A DNA stretch of 64,000 nt, from positions 1 through 64,000 of the forward strand of contig JAFVDI010000010.1 of NCBI GenBank assembly GCA_017478485.1, written 5' to 3'. The notes under the pieces are model-generated. The model was not told where the DNA came from. It did not search any database and saw only the letters and a program-made list of their open reading frames with translations. Shown in pieces: positions 16,513 to 25,008 of this stretch. Each line of letters starts with the position of its first letter. Positions within the stretch are counted from its first letter, which is position 1. Both the position numbers and the translations under genes were made by a program. The stretch is from Clostridiales bacterium. Lineage in GTDB: Bacteria > Bacillota > Clostridia > Saccharofermentanales > Saccharofermentanaceae.

Positions 16513-16544
16513 AAGGGCTGGCTCTGGAAAAAGAGTCAGCCCTT
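16513..16544 (+). terminator. Terminator after PrsW gene
   Basis: AAGGGCTG-GCTCT pairs with AGAG-T-CAGCCCTT around a short loop, with one mismatch. A T-rich stretch (TCTTTTT) follows a few bases later. It would end the PrsW transcript. Confidence 0.7.
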
Positions 16545-16597
16545 AAATAATCTTTTTGGAGAGACATCAGATTGCTGTCCCGGCTAATAATCCTATG

Positions 16598-16747
16598 TCA
16601 TTTCAGCATAGTAACCGCAGCAGCTGCAAATCCACAGTATCCCGGGTAGTATTCACAGCACTTTGCAGCTGCGGCAGCCTTACCTTGAGTCTTGAGGATC
16701 GTTTTCAACTCTTCTGAATGTCCGTCAGATACTAGTTTATTACGCCT
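16598..16747 (-). other. Possible small Ala/Cys-rich ORF without ATG
   Basis: The minus strand has an open frame of ~49 codons with no ATG near its beginning; a TTG at 16708 would give 36 residues. It encodes ELKTILKTQGKAAAAAKCCE then YYPGYCGFAAAAVTMLK. The charged helix followed by an Ala/Cys/Tyr-rich tail resembles peptide precursors such as RiPPs, but no modifying enzyme lies nearby. It may be a decayed gene. The rest of the 390-base gap holds the terminator and a promoter-like region only. Confidence 0.3.
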
Positions 16748-16875
16748 TTAATTAATTATACCTCACGCTTGCTTTAGGGAATCACTTTTGCCTTGAATGC
16801 TCGTAAGTTATGTTTACAAGGTGTACCTATATTCGCTATAACTTTAGTAATTAAATGGAAGTCTAGGAGAAAGAA

Positions 16876-17382
16876 ATGCAAGAATTTGAGTTCCAGATCA
16901 ATTACGATGAAAAGTCCTATACGCTCCGTAAGTATAAAGGCGATGAAAAGGTTGTTATTATTCCTGAGATGTATGGTGGCAAACCCGTAACTATCCTTTT
17001 CGACGGTATTTTCGCAGGGCATGATGAGATATGTTCCATCATCTTCCCGGATGCGGTCACTGATCTTGGAGAATTCGTCTTTGACGGATGCAGTAATCTT
17101 AAGCATATAGAACTGCCCAAGAGTCTGAGATCTCTGTGGGGATATACTTTTGCAAGATCAGCTATTGAAGAGATAACGCTTCCTGACGGAGTGAGCATTA
17201 TACCGCCATATGCTTTTAAGGACTGTAAAGCTCTTAAGAAAGTTGTCTGTGGAAGCGGTATGCGTAAGATCAAGTCATGGGCTTTTGGTGGATGTAATTC
17301 TCTTGAAGAGGTCATCTACGGACCGGAGGTTGAAGTGAGTAAAGATGCTTTTGAATCGAATGAGGCCATTCTTAGAATATGA
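16876..17382 (+). CDS. Leucine-rich repeat (BspA/LRR_5 type) protein
   Basis: The protein has 168 residues, with AGGAGA upstream. After a short N-terminal strand pair it shows about four LRR_5 units, each with a hydrophobic 'F-x(2)-C-x-x-L' core: FVFDGCSNLKHIELPKSL, YAFKDCKALKKVVCGSGM, WAFGGCNSLEEVIYGPEV. There is no signal peptide, so unlike surface BspA proteins this one is likely cytoplasmic. LRR_5 domains mediate protein binding. No partner can be named. Confidence 0.8.
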   Translation: MQEFEFQINYDEKSYTLRKYKGDEKVVIIPEMYGGKPVTILFDGIFAGHDEICSIIFPDAVTDLGEFVFDGCSNLKHIELPKSLRSLWGYTFARSAIEEITLPDGVSIIPPYAFKDCKALKKVVCGSGMRKIKSWAFGGCNSLEEVIYGPEVEVSKDAFESNEAILRI

Positions 17383-17403
17383 AATAGATTTAGGAGACAG
17401 CAA

Positions 17404-17463
17404 ATGAACGGTCTGAAAGACATAATAGAACTATATAATAATGACAGAGGCCTTGAGATATGA
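17404..17463 (+). CDS. 19-residue leader ORF overlapping the YjbR gene
   Basis: The ATG at 17404 has AGGAGA seven bases upstream and encodes MNGLKDIIELYNNDRGLEI. Its stop overlaps the next gene's start (ATATGA). The good ribosome site belongs to this short frame, so the next gene may depend on it for translation. It could also be the start of an older longer protein. Confidence 0.4.
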   Translation: MNGLKDIIELYNNDRGLEI

Positions 17464-17837
17464 AAGAAAAAATCTTTGAATACATACGTAACCAGTATGG
17501 TGCTGATCCTGAATTTCTCTGGGAGAAGTTCCCGGACTATGCCATATTCCGTCATGCGAATAACAAGAAATGGTTTGCTCTTATTGCCTCAGTCGGTCGT
17601 GATAAGCTCGGCCTTGATGGCAAAGGCTATATAGATGTTATCAACCTCAAGATAAACGATCCGATGCTTCAGGATGAACTTATCCATGAGAACGGCATAT
17701 TCCCTGCTTATCATATGAATAAAAAGTATTGGATAACTGTACTTTTAGATGGTACTATTCCCGAGAAACAGGTCGAGAATCTTATAGATGTAAGTTTCCT
17801 TGCAACGGGTAGCAAAAAGAAGACGCGAAAGGAATGA
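17460..17837 (+). CDS. MmcQ/YjbR-family protein
   Basis: The protein has 125 residues. It has the small 'double wing' fold pattern of MmcQ/YjbR proteins: YGADPEFLWEKFPDYAIFRH near the start, KWFALIASVGRDKLGLDG in the middle and YHMNKKYWITVLLDGTIPEK near the end. The fold resembles CyaY-like DNA-binding proteins; function in cells is unclear. It is preceded by the overlapping 19-residue ORF. The C-terminus is basic (KKKTRKE). Confidence 0.85.
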   Translation: MKEKIFEYIRNQYGADPEFLWEKFPDYAIFRHANNKKWFALIASVGRDKLGLDGKGYIDVINLKINDPMLQDELIHENGIFPAYHMNKKYWITVLLDGTIPEKQVENLIDVSFLATGSKKKTRKE

Positions 17838-17955
17838 TCATGGCTCTCAAGAACCCCGGGGAATTGTGCACTCAAGTAATTGTGCTTCTTTATCATCGCG
17901 GATTTTAAATGTAGAATGTTGCTTGAAAAAAATTACCGGAAGGAAATCAATAAGA

Positions 17956-19044
17956 ATGAAAATTTGGAACAACGCAGCTATTCTCCTTATTGGAGCAGCC
18001 ATATTCATGAGCGGGTGCACGTCAAAGCCTGAGAAGAACATAACAGAGAGTACTTCGGCCGGCTTAACGGAAGCAACGGAAAGCGCAACAGAAGCAGGCA
18101 CGCATCCTGTTTCAAAGATAGCTTTCATGCGCAGATTGATCGAAGAAAACAACGCATCTGATGAAGCTATGGAACAACAGGGATTTCACGCCTTGAAAAC
18201 AATTTGTTTTATCAGCTTCACACAGGATAAAGATCCGTATGAGCCGATCGAAAACATAAAGGTAGACAAGAACAGTATGAAAGCCACTGTTGTTGTAAGA
18301 ATAGAGGAAGGCGAATCTGACGGTCATTCGGAATTTCAGACATATGCCGTCATGATGCTAAACGGTAAGATAGTGGATTTCAGTCTTGACGGAAATGCCG
18401 GCAAAGACGGCATATTGAGCACAACCATGCAATCCAATACAGATTATATCTTCTCCGTGAGCGCGGATGATCTTCCGGTCATAAAGGGGGATAATGAGCT
18501 CACATTGACGATATTCGGATATTCAGAGAGCCGTGACCTGTATATAGATCGTCAGTACAGTGTAGTGCATTTCACATCAGATCATGATGAAAGCGGCAAG
18601 GTCATAGAGGCCTGTCCGGAAGATAAGATCAACATTATCACACATCAGGACAGAAATAAGGCGGGTTCGGTTTCAGGACTTGTTTCGCCTGAGGAACAGC
18701 TTGATTTTGAATCTGACCATTACGGATATAGAAAATATACGGTAAAACCTTCCGCGGCCATGCACTTTTTCATTGATAACATGAGCATTGAGGGTAATAT
18801 CGGCAACCGCCGCGGTTTGATGCTGTTTTTCGTTGACGGTAAGCTGCAGCCCGTATGGAACGGATCTTACTTTGCTGAGATCTCATTAAAAGAGAGTGAC
18901 CTCAAAAAGGAGATAATCATAGATTCGAGATTCAAACCGGGCGAAGAGCATAACATCTGCTGGCACTACGTAGAGACCAGGGGAGTGTCCGAGTGGCCGG
19001 TCAGCGATTGTTTTACCTCACACCTGGCGATCAGTGATAAATAA
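17956..19044 (+). CDS. Lipoprotein of unknown function
   Basis: The protein has 362 residues from the ATG at 17956. The signal peptide and lipobox are at MKIWNNAAILLIGAAIFMSG then Cys. A Thr/Glu/Ala-rich linker is followed by two beta-rich regions separated by a charged segment. The last ~150 residues include SAAMHFFIDNMSIEGNIGNR and LMLFFVDGKLQPVWNG. I recognise no enzyme motif; Ig-like extracellular domains are possible. A frame opening at 17800 is longer but overlaps the YjbR gene. Confidence 0.65.
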   Translation: MKIWNNAAILLIGAAIFMSGCTSKPEKNITESTSAGLTEATESATEAGTHPVSKIAFMRRLIEENNASDEAMEQQGFHALKTICFISFTQDKDPYEPIENIKVDKNSMKATVVVRIEEGESDGHSEFQTYAVMMLNGKIVDFSLDGNAGKDGILSTTMQSNTDYIFSVSADDLPVIKGDNELTLTIFGYSESRDLYIDRQYSVVHFTSDHDESGKVIEACPEDKINIITHQDRNKAGSVSGLVSPEEQLDFESDHYGYRKYTVKPSAAMHFFIDNMSIEGNIGNRRGLMLFFVDGKLQPVWNGSYFAEISLKESDLKKEIIIDSRFKPGEEHNICWHYVETRGVSEWPVSDCFTSHLAISDK

Positions 19045-19050
19045 GGCACT

Positions 19051-19476
19051 CTACGAATCATATTTGAGCTTGTTCAGCTCTTTATGGTTTTGAATATACG
19101 CTGCTATGAAATGCACTATTGCTGTGACAAGAGCGGGGAGAGAGAACAAAAACCATATTAATTGCGCCTCAAGACCGCGAAGGATGAAGCTGTGATCGTT
19201 TACGTAGTTTATGTAACCGATCACTCCCGAAATGACTGCTGCCGCAAGGCATATCAGAGGAATGGCAGTTCTTACTGTTTTGCCTGTTTTAAGTTCGATC
19301 TGATAATAAATAGAATAACCTGCACAGGTTACGATCGCAGGTGTTAAAAGACCGCAGATCAATATTGCAGGAAAAGGCAATACTTCATTAGCAGCAAGTA
19401 TAAAGATAAATACCGATAACAGGATCAGAGAAACAGTAGTTATGATCATGCTCGCCAGTTTACCGGGTTTGCTCAT
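19051..19476 (-). CDS. Four-helix membrane protein, unknown
   Basis: The protein has 141 residues from the ATG at 19476, with GGAGGAATATTTT upstream. Four hydrophobic segments are visible, for example MIITTVSLILLSVFIFILAA and AIPLICLAAAVISGVIGYIN. The C-terminal tail is charged (QNHKELNKLKYDS). It converges on the preceding lipoprotein gene, with only six bases between stops. No family is recognised. Confidence 0.6.
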   Translation of the reverse strand: MSKPGKLASMIITTVSLILLSVFIFILAANEVLPFPAILICGLLTPAIVTCAGYSIYYQIELKTGKTVRTAIPLICLAAAVISGVIGYINYVNDHSFILRGLEAQLIWFLFSLPALVTAIVHFIAAYIQNHKELNKLKYDS

Positions 19477-19570
19477 AAAATATTCCTCCCTGATTGTGAT
19501 TATATACAAGGGCTCCGTTTTTTTACCTGTTTACCGGCGGATAATGCAAAAATGCCTCACATAAAAAAGG

Positions 19571-19593
19571 CCGGAGCGGAAATTCCGCTCCGG
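19571..19593. terminator. Bidirectional terminator
   Basis: CCGGAGCGGAA pairs with TTCCGCTCCGG. T-runs follow on both strands (TCTTTT on plus, CCTTTTTTAT on minus). On the minus strand it ends the Hsp20 transcript. Confidence 0.85.
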
Positions 19594-19613
19594 TCTTTTG
19601 TGTGTTTTGAAGC

Positions 19614-20057
19614 TTATCCTTCAATGGCGATCGTGGTGTTGGAAGGAAGAGCTTTAAGTTCCTTCTTCGGGATGCAAAGCTTTAATACACCGTCTTCGAA
19701 CTTTGCCTTAACGTCTTCGGTCTTTACACCTTCACCGACATAGAAGCTCCTCTGCATGGATCCTGCGTATCTTTCCTGACGAATGACCTTGCCATGCTTC
19801 TTTTTCTCACTGTCGTGCTCCTTAGCGGCACTGATGGTAAGGTAACCATTCTCGAGATTGATCTGGATCTGATCCTTCTTGAATCCCGGAAGATCCATAT
19901 CCATCTCATAATCTTCTTCGTTCTCGTGGACATCGGTCTTCATGAGGTTCTGTGCGTGTTTTCCGTAAAGCTGCTTGTCGATATTAGCAAGCTCTCTCGT
20001 AGGGTAACCCCAAAAATCATCAAACAAATCTTCTCCAAATAAACCGGACATCAACAT
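19614..20057 (-). CDS. Hsp20/alpha-crystallin small heat-shock protein
   Basis: The protein has 147 residues. The ATG at 20057 has AAAGGAG nine bases upstream; an ATG three codons earlier sits too close to the site. The N-terminal region (GLFGEDLFDDFWGYPTRELA) is followed by an alpha-crystallin domain at ~40-140: YEMDMDLPGFKKDQIQINLE, YLTISAAKEHD and the closing FEDGVLKLCIPKKE. It holds unfolding proteins in a foldable state. The CIRCE operator upstream indicates HrcA control, and a terminator follows, so it is monocistronic. Confidence 0.95.
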   Translation of the reverse strand: MLMSGLFGEDLFDDFWGYPTRELANIDKQLYGKHAQNLMKTDVHENEEDYEMDMDLPGFKKDQIQINLENGYLTISAAKEHDSEKKKHGKVIRQERYAGSMQRSFYVGEGVKTEDVKAKFEDGVLKLCIPKKELKALPSNTTIAIEG

Positions 20058-20160
20058 ACTAATCATCTCCTTTGAATTGTTGTTATCCGAGCAAGAGGTG
20101 GAGGTCTGATCTCTTCTTTGATCCTCATTCCTTTGTTCTGACTACATTATAGTCCGTCAA

Positions 20161-20187
20161 TTAGCACTCGCAAGAGGTGAGTGCTAA
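20161..20187. promoter_or_regulatory. CIRCE operator (HrcA) overlapping hsp20 promoter
   Basis: TTAGCACTC, nine bases and GAGTGCTAA form a perfect 9-9-9 CIRCE element. On the minus strand TATAAT lies downstream and a TTGCGA -35 sits inside the element with a 16-base spacer. HrcA bound here would block polymerase until heat stress. Confidence 0.95.
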
Positions 20188-20338
20188 TCATTTTTGACTA
20201 TCTTTGACTTTCGTTTTTGTGCAGTTTTTGATGAGTCACTCTTTGATAACGGGACTATAATAATAGGGGACAGTTTTCCGGCAACAGGACAGAGGAATCG
20301 GGGAAAGGTAGTTTGCAGGGCTGCAAACGTTTAACTGA

Positions 20339-21700
20339 ATGAGCAGATTTATCAAGCGCCTGGGCGCGCTGGCCATATCCATATGTGTTGTCTTTTCGCT
20401 GGCTGCAGGTGTCAGCGCCGGGAGCAATTATTCTTCCAAACTGGATGAGATAGATGCATTCTTAAATGCAAATATTCCGAGGACCGGATTCCCTTCGATG
20501 TCAGTTACGATCGTGGACAAAGACGACGTTCTGATGTCCAAATCATATGGAACGCCCAGCCTCGAAAAGACAACTTATGCGTTGGGTTCTGTAAGCAAAT
20601 CTTTTACTGCGCTCTGCATCATGCAGCTTGCCGAGAAGGGAAAGATATCACTGTCTGATCCTTTGTCTAAATATCTTCCGCAGGTTACGGACGGTTCGAA
20701 GATCACAATACTGCAGCTTTTAAATCACACGGGCGGACTCGGGGAACACCAGAATATAGGCAACTGCCGTATTGTGGGTGAGCAGGGAAAGCATGTTTAT
20801 GCCAACGTTAATTATTCACTGCTCGGTAAAGTCATTGAAGCCGTAAGCGGCATGTCTTATGAGGATTATGTCACCGCAAACGTAATAAAGCCGCTGGGGA
20901 TGAATGCTACTTTTGCAAAGCCTTCGGAGGCTGTTAATAACGGGCTTATCCAGGGACACTCGAACTGGTTCGGACTTAAGATCCCCACGCCATTGCAGTA
21001 TTCATCTTCTGAGAATGCGTGGATCACAGTTCCCGCAGGTTATATCTGTTCGTCTTCATTTGATGTCGGACGCTATCTGCAGATGTATCTCAGGGGCGGC
21101 GAGGGCCTGATCTCTTCTGACGGCATTCAGACGATGTTTGGCAAGAGCGTCTATGTGGAAGACGACATTCCGTACAGCTACGGGATGGGATGGAATGTCA
21201 TTAAGGATACGCTGAATGAGACTGTGATATACCACACGGGCCTTGTCGAGACCGGTATGACGTGCGCTTATATTCTGCCTGACAGCGGCATCGGTGTGTC
21301 TTTTACTGTTAATGCAAATGACTATCTCATAGGCACAGACCTGGCAGACAGAGTGGGCTGGGCCGTGATCGAGATCCTGACTGGTGACAAGCACGGGGAG
21401 ATAGGCGAACACGAGTATCTTCTAAGGCACCTGATGTTCGATGCGATATATCTCGTTGTATTTGCGGTAGCCGTCATTTCGCTGCTGACCGTGCGTTCAA
21501 AGAAGAACAATGCAGTTATCGTTCTGATAAATCTTGTGCTTGCGGTACTTCTTCTTATCCTGTCGCCGGTGTTCCTTAAGACACCGCTGTGGGTGTTAAA
21601 AGCCTTTGTGCCGGATATGTTCGCGGTAATAGTCGTATCAGCATCTTTGCTGCTGATATCAGGCGTTATCAGAGTGGTTTTGCTCTGCAGAAAGAAATAA
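20339..21700 (+). CDS. Serine hydrolase (class C beta-lactamase/PBP-like) with membrane tail
   Basis: The protein has 453 residues with a signal peptide at ~1-27 (ending AAGVSAG). The domain at ~35-340 has the SxxK motif SVSK near residue 83 in YALGSVSKSFTALCIMQLAE, a YxN-like YANVNYSLLG and a late HTG motif (VIYHTGLVETG). These are the marks of PF00144 enzymes that act on D-Ala peptides, beta-lactams or esters. Three hydrophobic segments at ~360-450 anchor the C-terminus. No ribosome site precedes the ATG, so the start is uncertain. True substrate unknown. Confidence 0.85.
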   Translation: MSRFIKRLGALAISICVVFSLAAGVSAGSNYSSKLDEIDAFLNANIPRTGFPSMSVTIVDKDDVLMSKSYGTPSLEKTTYALGSVSKSFTALCIMQLAEKGKISLSDPLSKYLPQVTDGSKITILQLLNHTGGLGEHQNIGNCRIVGEQGKHVYANVNYSLLGKVIEAVSGMSYEDYVTANVIKPLGMNATFAKPSEAVNNGLIQGHSNWFGLKIPTPLQYSSSENAWITVPAGYICSSSFDVGRYLQMYLRGGEGLISSDGIQTMFGKSVYVEDDIPYSYGMGWNVIKDTLNETVIYHTGLVETGMTCAYILPDSGIGVSFTVNANDYLIGTDLADRVGWAVIEILTGDKHGEIGEHEYLLRHLMFDAIYLVVFAVAVISLLTVRSKKNNAVIVLINLVLAVLLLILSPVFLKTPLWVLKAFVPDMFAVIVVSASLLLISGVIRVVLLCRKK

Positions 21701-21737
21701 TAACCCCGTCATTCCGGCAATGAAGTAATGAAAAGGG

Positions 21738-22610
21738 TCAGAACGACTCTTTTATCTGAGACAGGAACTTTTCCGCAATGGGAGTAAAAGTCTGGTACTT
21801 GTTCCAGATAAGATAGAGCTTTGTTTCCTGCCTGGGGGATAACGGGCGGAACACAAGGTCGCTTTCTTCGGAACAGTTTATGAGATGCTCGAAAGTCAGG
21901 AGTATTCCAAGACCTTCCTTGGCGAACATTGAAGCATTGTATGAAAGGCGGAAAGACCCTTCGAGGCGGAGCTCGGAAAATCTTTCGCCTGCCCATTCCG
22001 GAATCTCTATGTTCCAGCTTTGTTCGGAGCAGAAGAGAGGCTGGCCGATCAGGTCAGTGACCTTTATGCTCTTTTTCTTTGCAAGAGGGTGGCTCTTGAG
22101 CATTACCGCTCCCCAGCGGTCAGATGCAGGGAAGATCAGGGATTCATACTTGTTCTTGTCGGGGGTCTCGCAGATCACCCCAAAATCAAGGATGCCCTTA
22201 TCGAGCTTCTCCGTTACCTGCTCCGTATCGCCGCTTGTTATGTGGTAAGTGAAGGAAGGGTATCTGTCTTTGAGCTTCTTTATTTCGCGCGCGAGAAGGG
22301 CGATCTGATATGACTCTCCGAGACCAAAATAGATATCGCCGCCTGTTATATCGTCAAGCGTGATGAATTCCTGCTCTATCTTATCGGCCATTGCTATAAG
22401 GTCTTCTGCGCGGTCACGGAGGAGCATGCCTTCATCGGTCAGCTTGATGGAGAAGCTGTGACGGGTGAAGAGCTTTTTGCCGAGCTCGTCTTCAAGGCTC
22501 TTCAGCGCTTTCGACAAAGTCGGCTGTGTAACGTGCAGAGTCTCAGCCGCACGCGTCATGTTCTCTTCTCTTGCAACCGCGAGAAAATAGCGAAGGTTCT
22601 TTATCTCCAT
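21738..22610 (-). CDS. LysR-family transcriptional regulator
   Basis: The protein has 290 residues from the ATG at 22610, which has AGGGG upstream. The N-terminal winged helix (MEIKNLRYFLAVAREENMTR, AAETLHVTQPTLSKALKSLE) is classic LTTR. The remainder is the periplasmic-binding-protein-like effector domain. It is divergent from the hydrolase, aldo-keto reductase and flavodoxin operon, which is the usual arrangement for autoregulation and control of the neighbour operon. The effector is unknown but probably redox-related or aromatic. Confidence 0.92.
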   Translation of the reverse strand: MEIKNLRYFLAVAREENMTRAAETLHVTQPTLSKALKSLEDELGKKLFTRHSFSIKLTDEGMLLRDRAEDLIAMADKIEQEFITLDDITGGDIYFGLGESYQIALLAREIKKLKDRYPSFTYHITSGDTEQVTEKLDKGILDFGVICETPDKNKYESLIFPASDRWGAVMLKSHPLAKKKSIKVTDLIGQPLFCSEQSWNIEIPEWAGERFSELRLEGSFRLSYNASMFAKEGLGILLTFEHLINCSEESDLVFRPLSPRQETKLYLIWNKYQTFTPIAEKFLSQIKESF

Positions 22611-22627
22611 ATGACGCCCCTTTCCAT

Positions 22628-22648
22628 GATATTCCAAAACAGAATATC
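22628..22648. promoter_or_regulatory. LysR-type operator palindrome
   Basis: GATATTC, seven bases and GAATATC form an inverted repeat containing the T-N11-A core of LTTR boxes. It sits between the LysR start and the divergent operon, 18 bases upstream of the LysR ATG. Confidence 0.55.
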
Positions 22649-22739
22649 TGATATGTATTTTATTCATTAGCGCAATTTCAGACAACCCCTTATACTGAAC
22701 TCAGAACGGCAGTAACAAAGTTTATGCGGAGATTTGAGT

Positions 22740-22958
22740 ATGGATCTGAAAGCTATGATAGACAGCCTCTCAGACATCGGATGCAGCACTGAACAGGAGA
22801 AAAAGGCGAAGATGCTCTACGAATCGGGGCAGAAGGCGGAACTTATCAGGTATCTCAAATGCTGCCGGTGCAATCTGGTCGACGAGATGCACGAGAGCCA
22901 GAGAAAAGTGGACCGGATAGATTACCTTATCCGGAAAGCAGAGAAGGAAACAGTATAA
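22740..22958 (+). CDS. Small coiled-coil protein at head of LysR-controlled operon
   Basis: The protein has 72 residues from the ATG at 22740 (GGAG nine bases upstream). It is helical, with paired Cys (YLKCCRCNLVDEMHESQRKV). Similar small proteins often precede hydrolase/flavodoxin genes in gut Clostridia, as I recall, but I cannot name the family. Cysteines could allow redox sensing. The alpha/beta hydrolase gene starts 21 bases downstream. Confidence 0.6.
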   Translation: MDLKAMIDSLSDIGCSTEQEKKAKMLYESGQKAELIRYLKCCRCNLVDEMHESQRKVDRIDYLIRKAEKETV

Positions 22959-22979
22959 AAAAACACGGAGGATAAAACT

Positions 22980-23951
22980 ATGACAAACGAATGGGACAAG
23001 ACATTTCCGAAGAGCGAAAAGGTAGACCACAGCAAGGTAACTTTCGTAAACCGCTACGGCTTCACGCTGGCAGCAGATATGTATGTGCCGAAGGATGCAA
23101 CAGGGAAGCTTCCCGCTATCGCGGTCAGCGGTCCTTTCGGCGCGGTTAAGGAGCAGTGCTCAGGCCTTTATGCGCAGACCATGGCGGAAAGAGGTTTCCT
23201 TACGATTGCATTTGATCCTTCATTCACGGGCGAGAGTTCAGGAGAGCCGAGATACATGGCTTCTCCCGACATCAATACCGAGGACTTCATGGCTGCGGTT
23301 GACTTCCTTTCACTTAACGATAAGGTCGATCCTGAGCGCATCGGTATAATCGGCATCTGCGGATGGGGAGGCATGGCGCTTAACACTGCAGCGTTAGATC
23401 CCAGGATCAAAGCTACGGTCGCTTCGACCATGTATGACATGACCAGAGTCAATGCAAACGGATATTTCGATTCGGAGGATTCCGAAGAGCAGCGTTACGA
23501 GAAAAAGAAAGCAATGGCTGCGCAGCGCCTGGAAGACTTAAAGAACGGCTCTTACAAGCGTGCCGGAGGATGTCTGCCTCTTCCCGTTCCTGAGGATGCA
23601 CCTTTCTTTGTGAAGGACTACAGCGAATATTACAAGGGCAGGGCATATCACGAGAGATCACTCAACTCCAATGAAGGATGGAACGTTACAGGGTGCGAGT
23701 CCTTTATGAATCAGCCTATCCTTAAGTATTCGAACGAGATCAGAAGTGCTGTGCTGATCATCCACGGCGAAAAGGCGCACTCCTGCTACTTTTCGAAGGA
23801 TGCCTATGAGAACATGGTTAAGGACAGCAAATATACTGATAACAAAGAGCTTATGATAATCCCGGGTGCGGTTCATACGGACCTGTACGATAACCTCGAT
23901 GTGATCCCGTTTGACAAACTCGCGGAGTTCTTTACGGAATACCTGAAATAA
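22980..23951 (+). CDS. Alpha/beta hydrolase (dienelactone-hydrolase-like, YcjY type)
   Basis: The protein has 323 residues and no signal peptide. The nucleophile elbow GICGWGG near residue 125 carries Cys in place of the usual Ser, as in dienelactone hydrolases. The acid and base lie in the C-terminal part, with VLIIHGEKAHS near 255 and PGAVHTDLYD near 298. Members act on esters or lactones of small carbonyl compounds. It is in an operon with an aldo-keto reductase and a flavodoxin and divergent from LysR, suggesting a carbonyl or quinone detoxification role. Confidence 0.88.
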   Translation: MTNEWDKTFPKSEKVDHSKVTFVNRYGFTLAADMYVPKDATGKLPAIAVSGPFGAVKEQCSGLYAQTMAERGFLTIAFDPSFTGESSGEPRYMASPDINTEDFMAAVDFLSLNDKVDPERIGIIGICGWGGMALNTAALDPRIKATVASTMYDMTRVNANGYFDSEDSEEQRYEKKKAMAAQRLEDLKNGSYKRAGGCLPLPVPEDAPFFVKDYSEYYKGRAYHERSLNSNEGWNVTGCESFMNQPILKYSNEIRSAVLIIHGEKAHSCYFSKDAYENMVKDSKYTDNKELMIIPGAVHTDLYDNLDVIPFDKLAEFFTEYLK

Positions 23952-23968
23952 AAAGTGAGTATGTGCGT

Positions 23969-24994
23969 ATGAGAAGATTTCTGTTGTCAGTTCTAAGTTG
24001 TGCGGTCATGTTCTCGCTGACGGCATGCAATATGCAGCAAGGCACCCCGTCAGTTAATACAACTGCGCAGCCCACGGAAACAAAAGCGTCTTTTGAGGAA
24101 ACATCCATGAGCGAACAGACGAAAGAGACGACAGCAGTTGTGGAGCAGAGCAGGGAAACACAAGTCGGAGTCTTTGATATGGTAAATAAAAAGGTCAGGC
24201 TCAACAGCGGATACGACATGCCCATAATGGGGCTCGGTACTTATTCGCTCGATCACGATACCTGCGTCAATTCCGTAAAGGCGCTGCTCAAGAACGGCGG
24301 AAGACTGATCGATACGGCATATATGTACGGCAATGAGGACGCGGTAGGTGAAGGCGTAAGGCAGGCGATGAGGGAATATAACATTCCGCGTGAAGAGATA
24401 TTCGTCATCACCAAGATATATCCGAGCCAGTTTGACGCGCCCGAAAAAGCAATAGATGCGGCCCTCAAAAAGCTCGACATAGGATATATAGACATGATGC
24501 TCCTCCACCATCCGGGGACAGGAGATGTTAATGCCTACAAGGCGATGGAGAAATATGTTGAACAGGGAAAGATACATTCTTTGGGACTTTCAAACTGGTA
24601 TGTGAAGGAACTGACGGATTTTCTTCCCAAGGTATCCGTAACTCCTTCGCTTGTACAGAATGAGATACATCCTTACTATCAGGAGCAGGACGTGGTCCCG
24701 TTCATTCAGGAAAAGGGCATCGTTGTCCAGTGCTGGTATCCTTTAGGAGGAAGAGGTCATACGTCAGAACTTCTCAATAACGGGACCATCAGTTCGATCG
24801 CAAAGGCACACGGTGTGTCTCCGGCACAGGTGATCCTGCGCTGGGATCTGCAAAGAGGCATCGTCGTGATCCCGGGCTCAAGCAATCCGGATCACATAAA
24901 AGAGAATCTCGATCTGTTCGGTTTTGAACTTTCGGATGAAGAGATGGCCAGGATAAATGCGCTTGACCGGAACGAAAAGCATGACTGGTATTAG
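23969..24994 (+). CDS. Aldo/keto reductase exported as a lipoprotein
   Basis: The protein has 341 residues. It begins MRRFLLSVLSCAVMFSLTAC, a lipoprotein signal with lipobox LTAC. A Thr/Glu-rich linker leads to a complete AKR barrel at ~70-341: the D and Y of IDTAYMYGNE, K in VITKIYPSQF, H in MMLLHHPG, and the NADPH-binding VIPGSSNPDHIKENLDLF. An extracytoplasmic AKR is unusual because NADPH is not available there. The start could also be GTG at 23963. The gene follows the hydrolase by 17 bases. Confidence 0.88.
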   Translation: MRRFLLSVLSCAVMFSLTACNMQQGTPSVNTTAQPTETKASFEETSMSEQTKETTAVVEQSRETQVGVFDMVNKKVRLNSGYDMPIMGLGTYSLDHDTCVNSVKALLKNGGRLIDTAYMYGNEDAVGEGVRQAMREYNIPREEIFVITKIYPSQFDAPEKAIDAALKKLDIGYIDMMLLHHPGTGDVNAYKAMEKYVEQGKIHSLGLSNWYVKELTDFLPKVSVTPSLVQNEIHPYYQEQDVVPFIQEKGIVVQCWYPLGGRGHTSELLNNGTISSIAKAHGVSPAQVILRWDLQRGIVVIPGSSNPDHIKENLDLFGFELSDEEMARINALDRNEKHDWY

Positions 24995-25008
24995 AGGAGC
25001 AGACTGAT

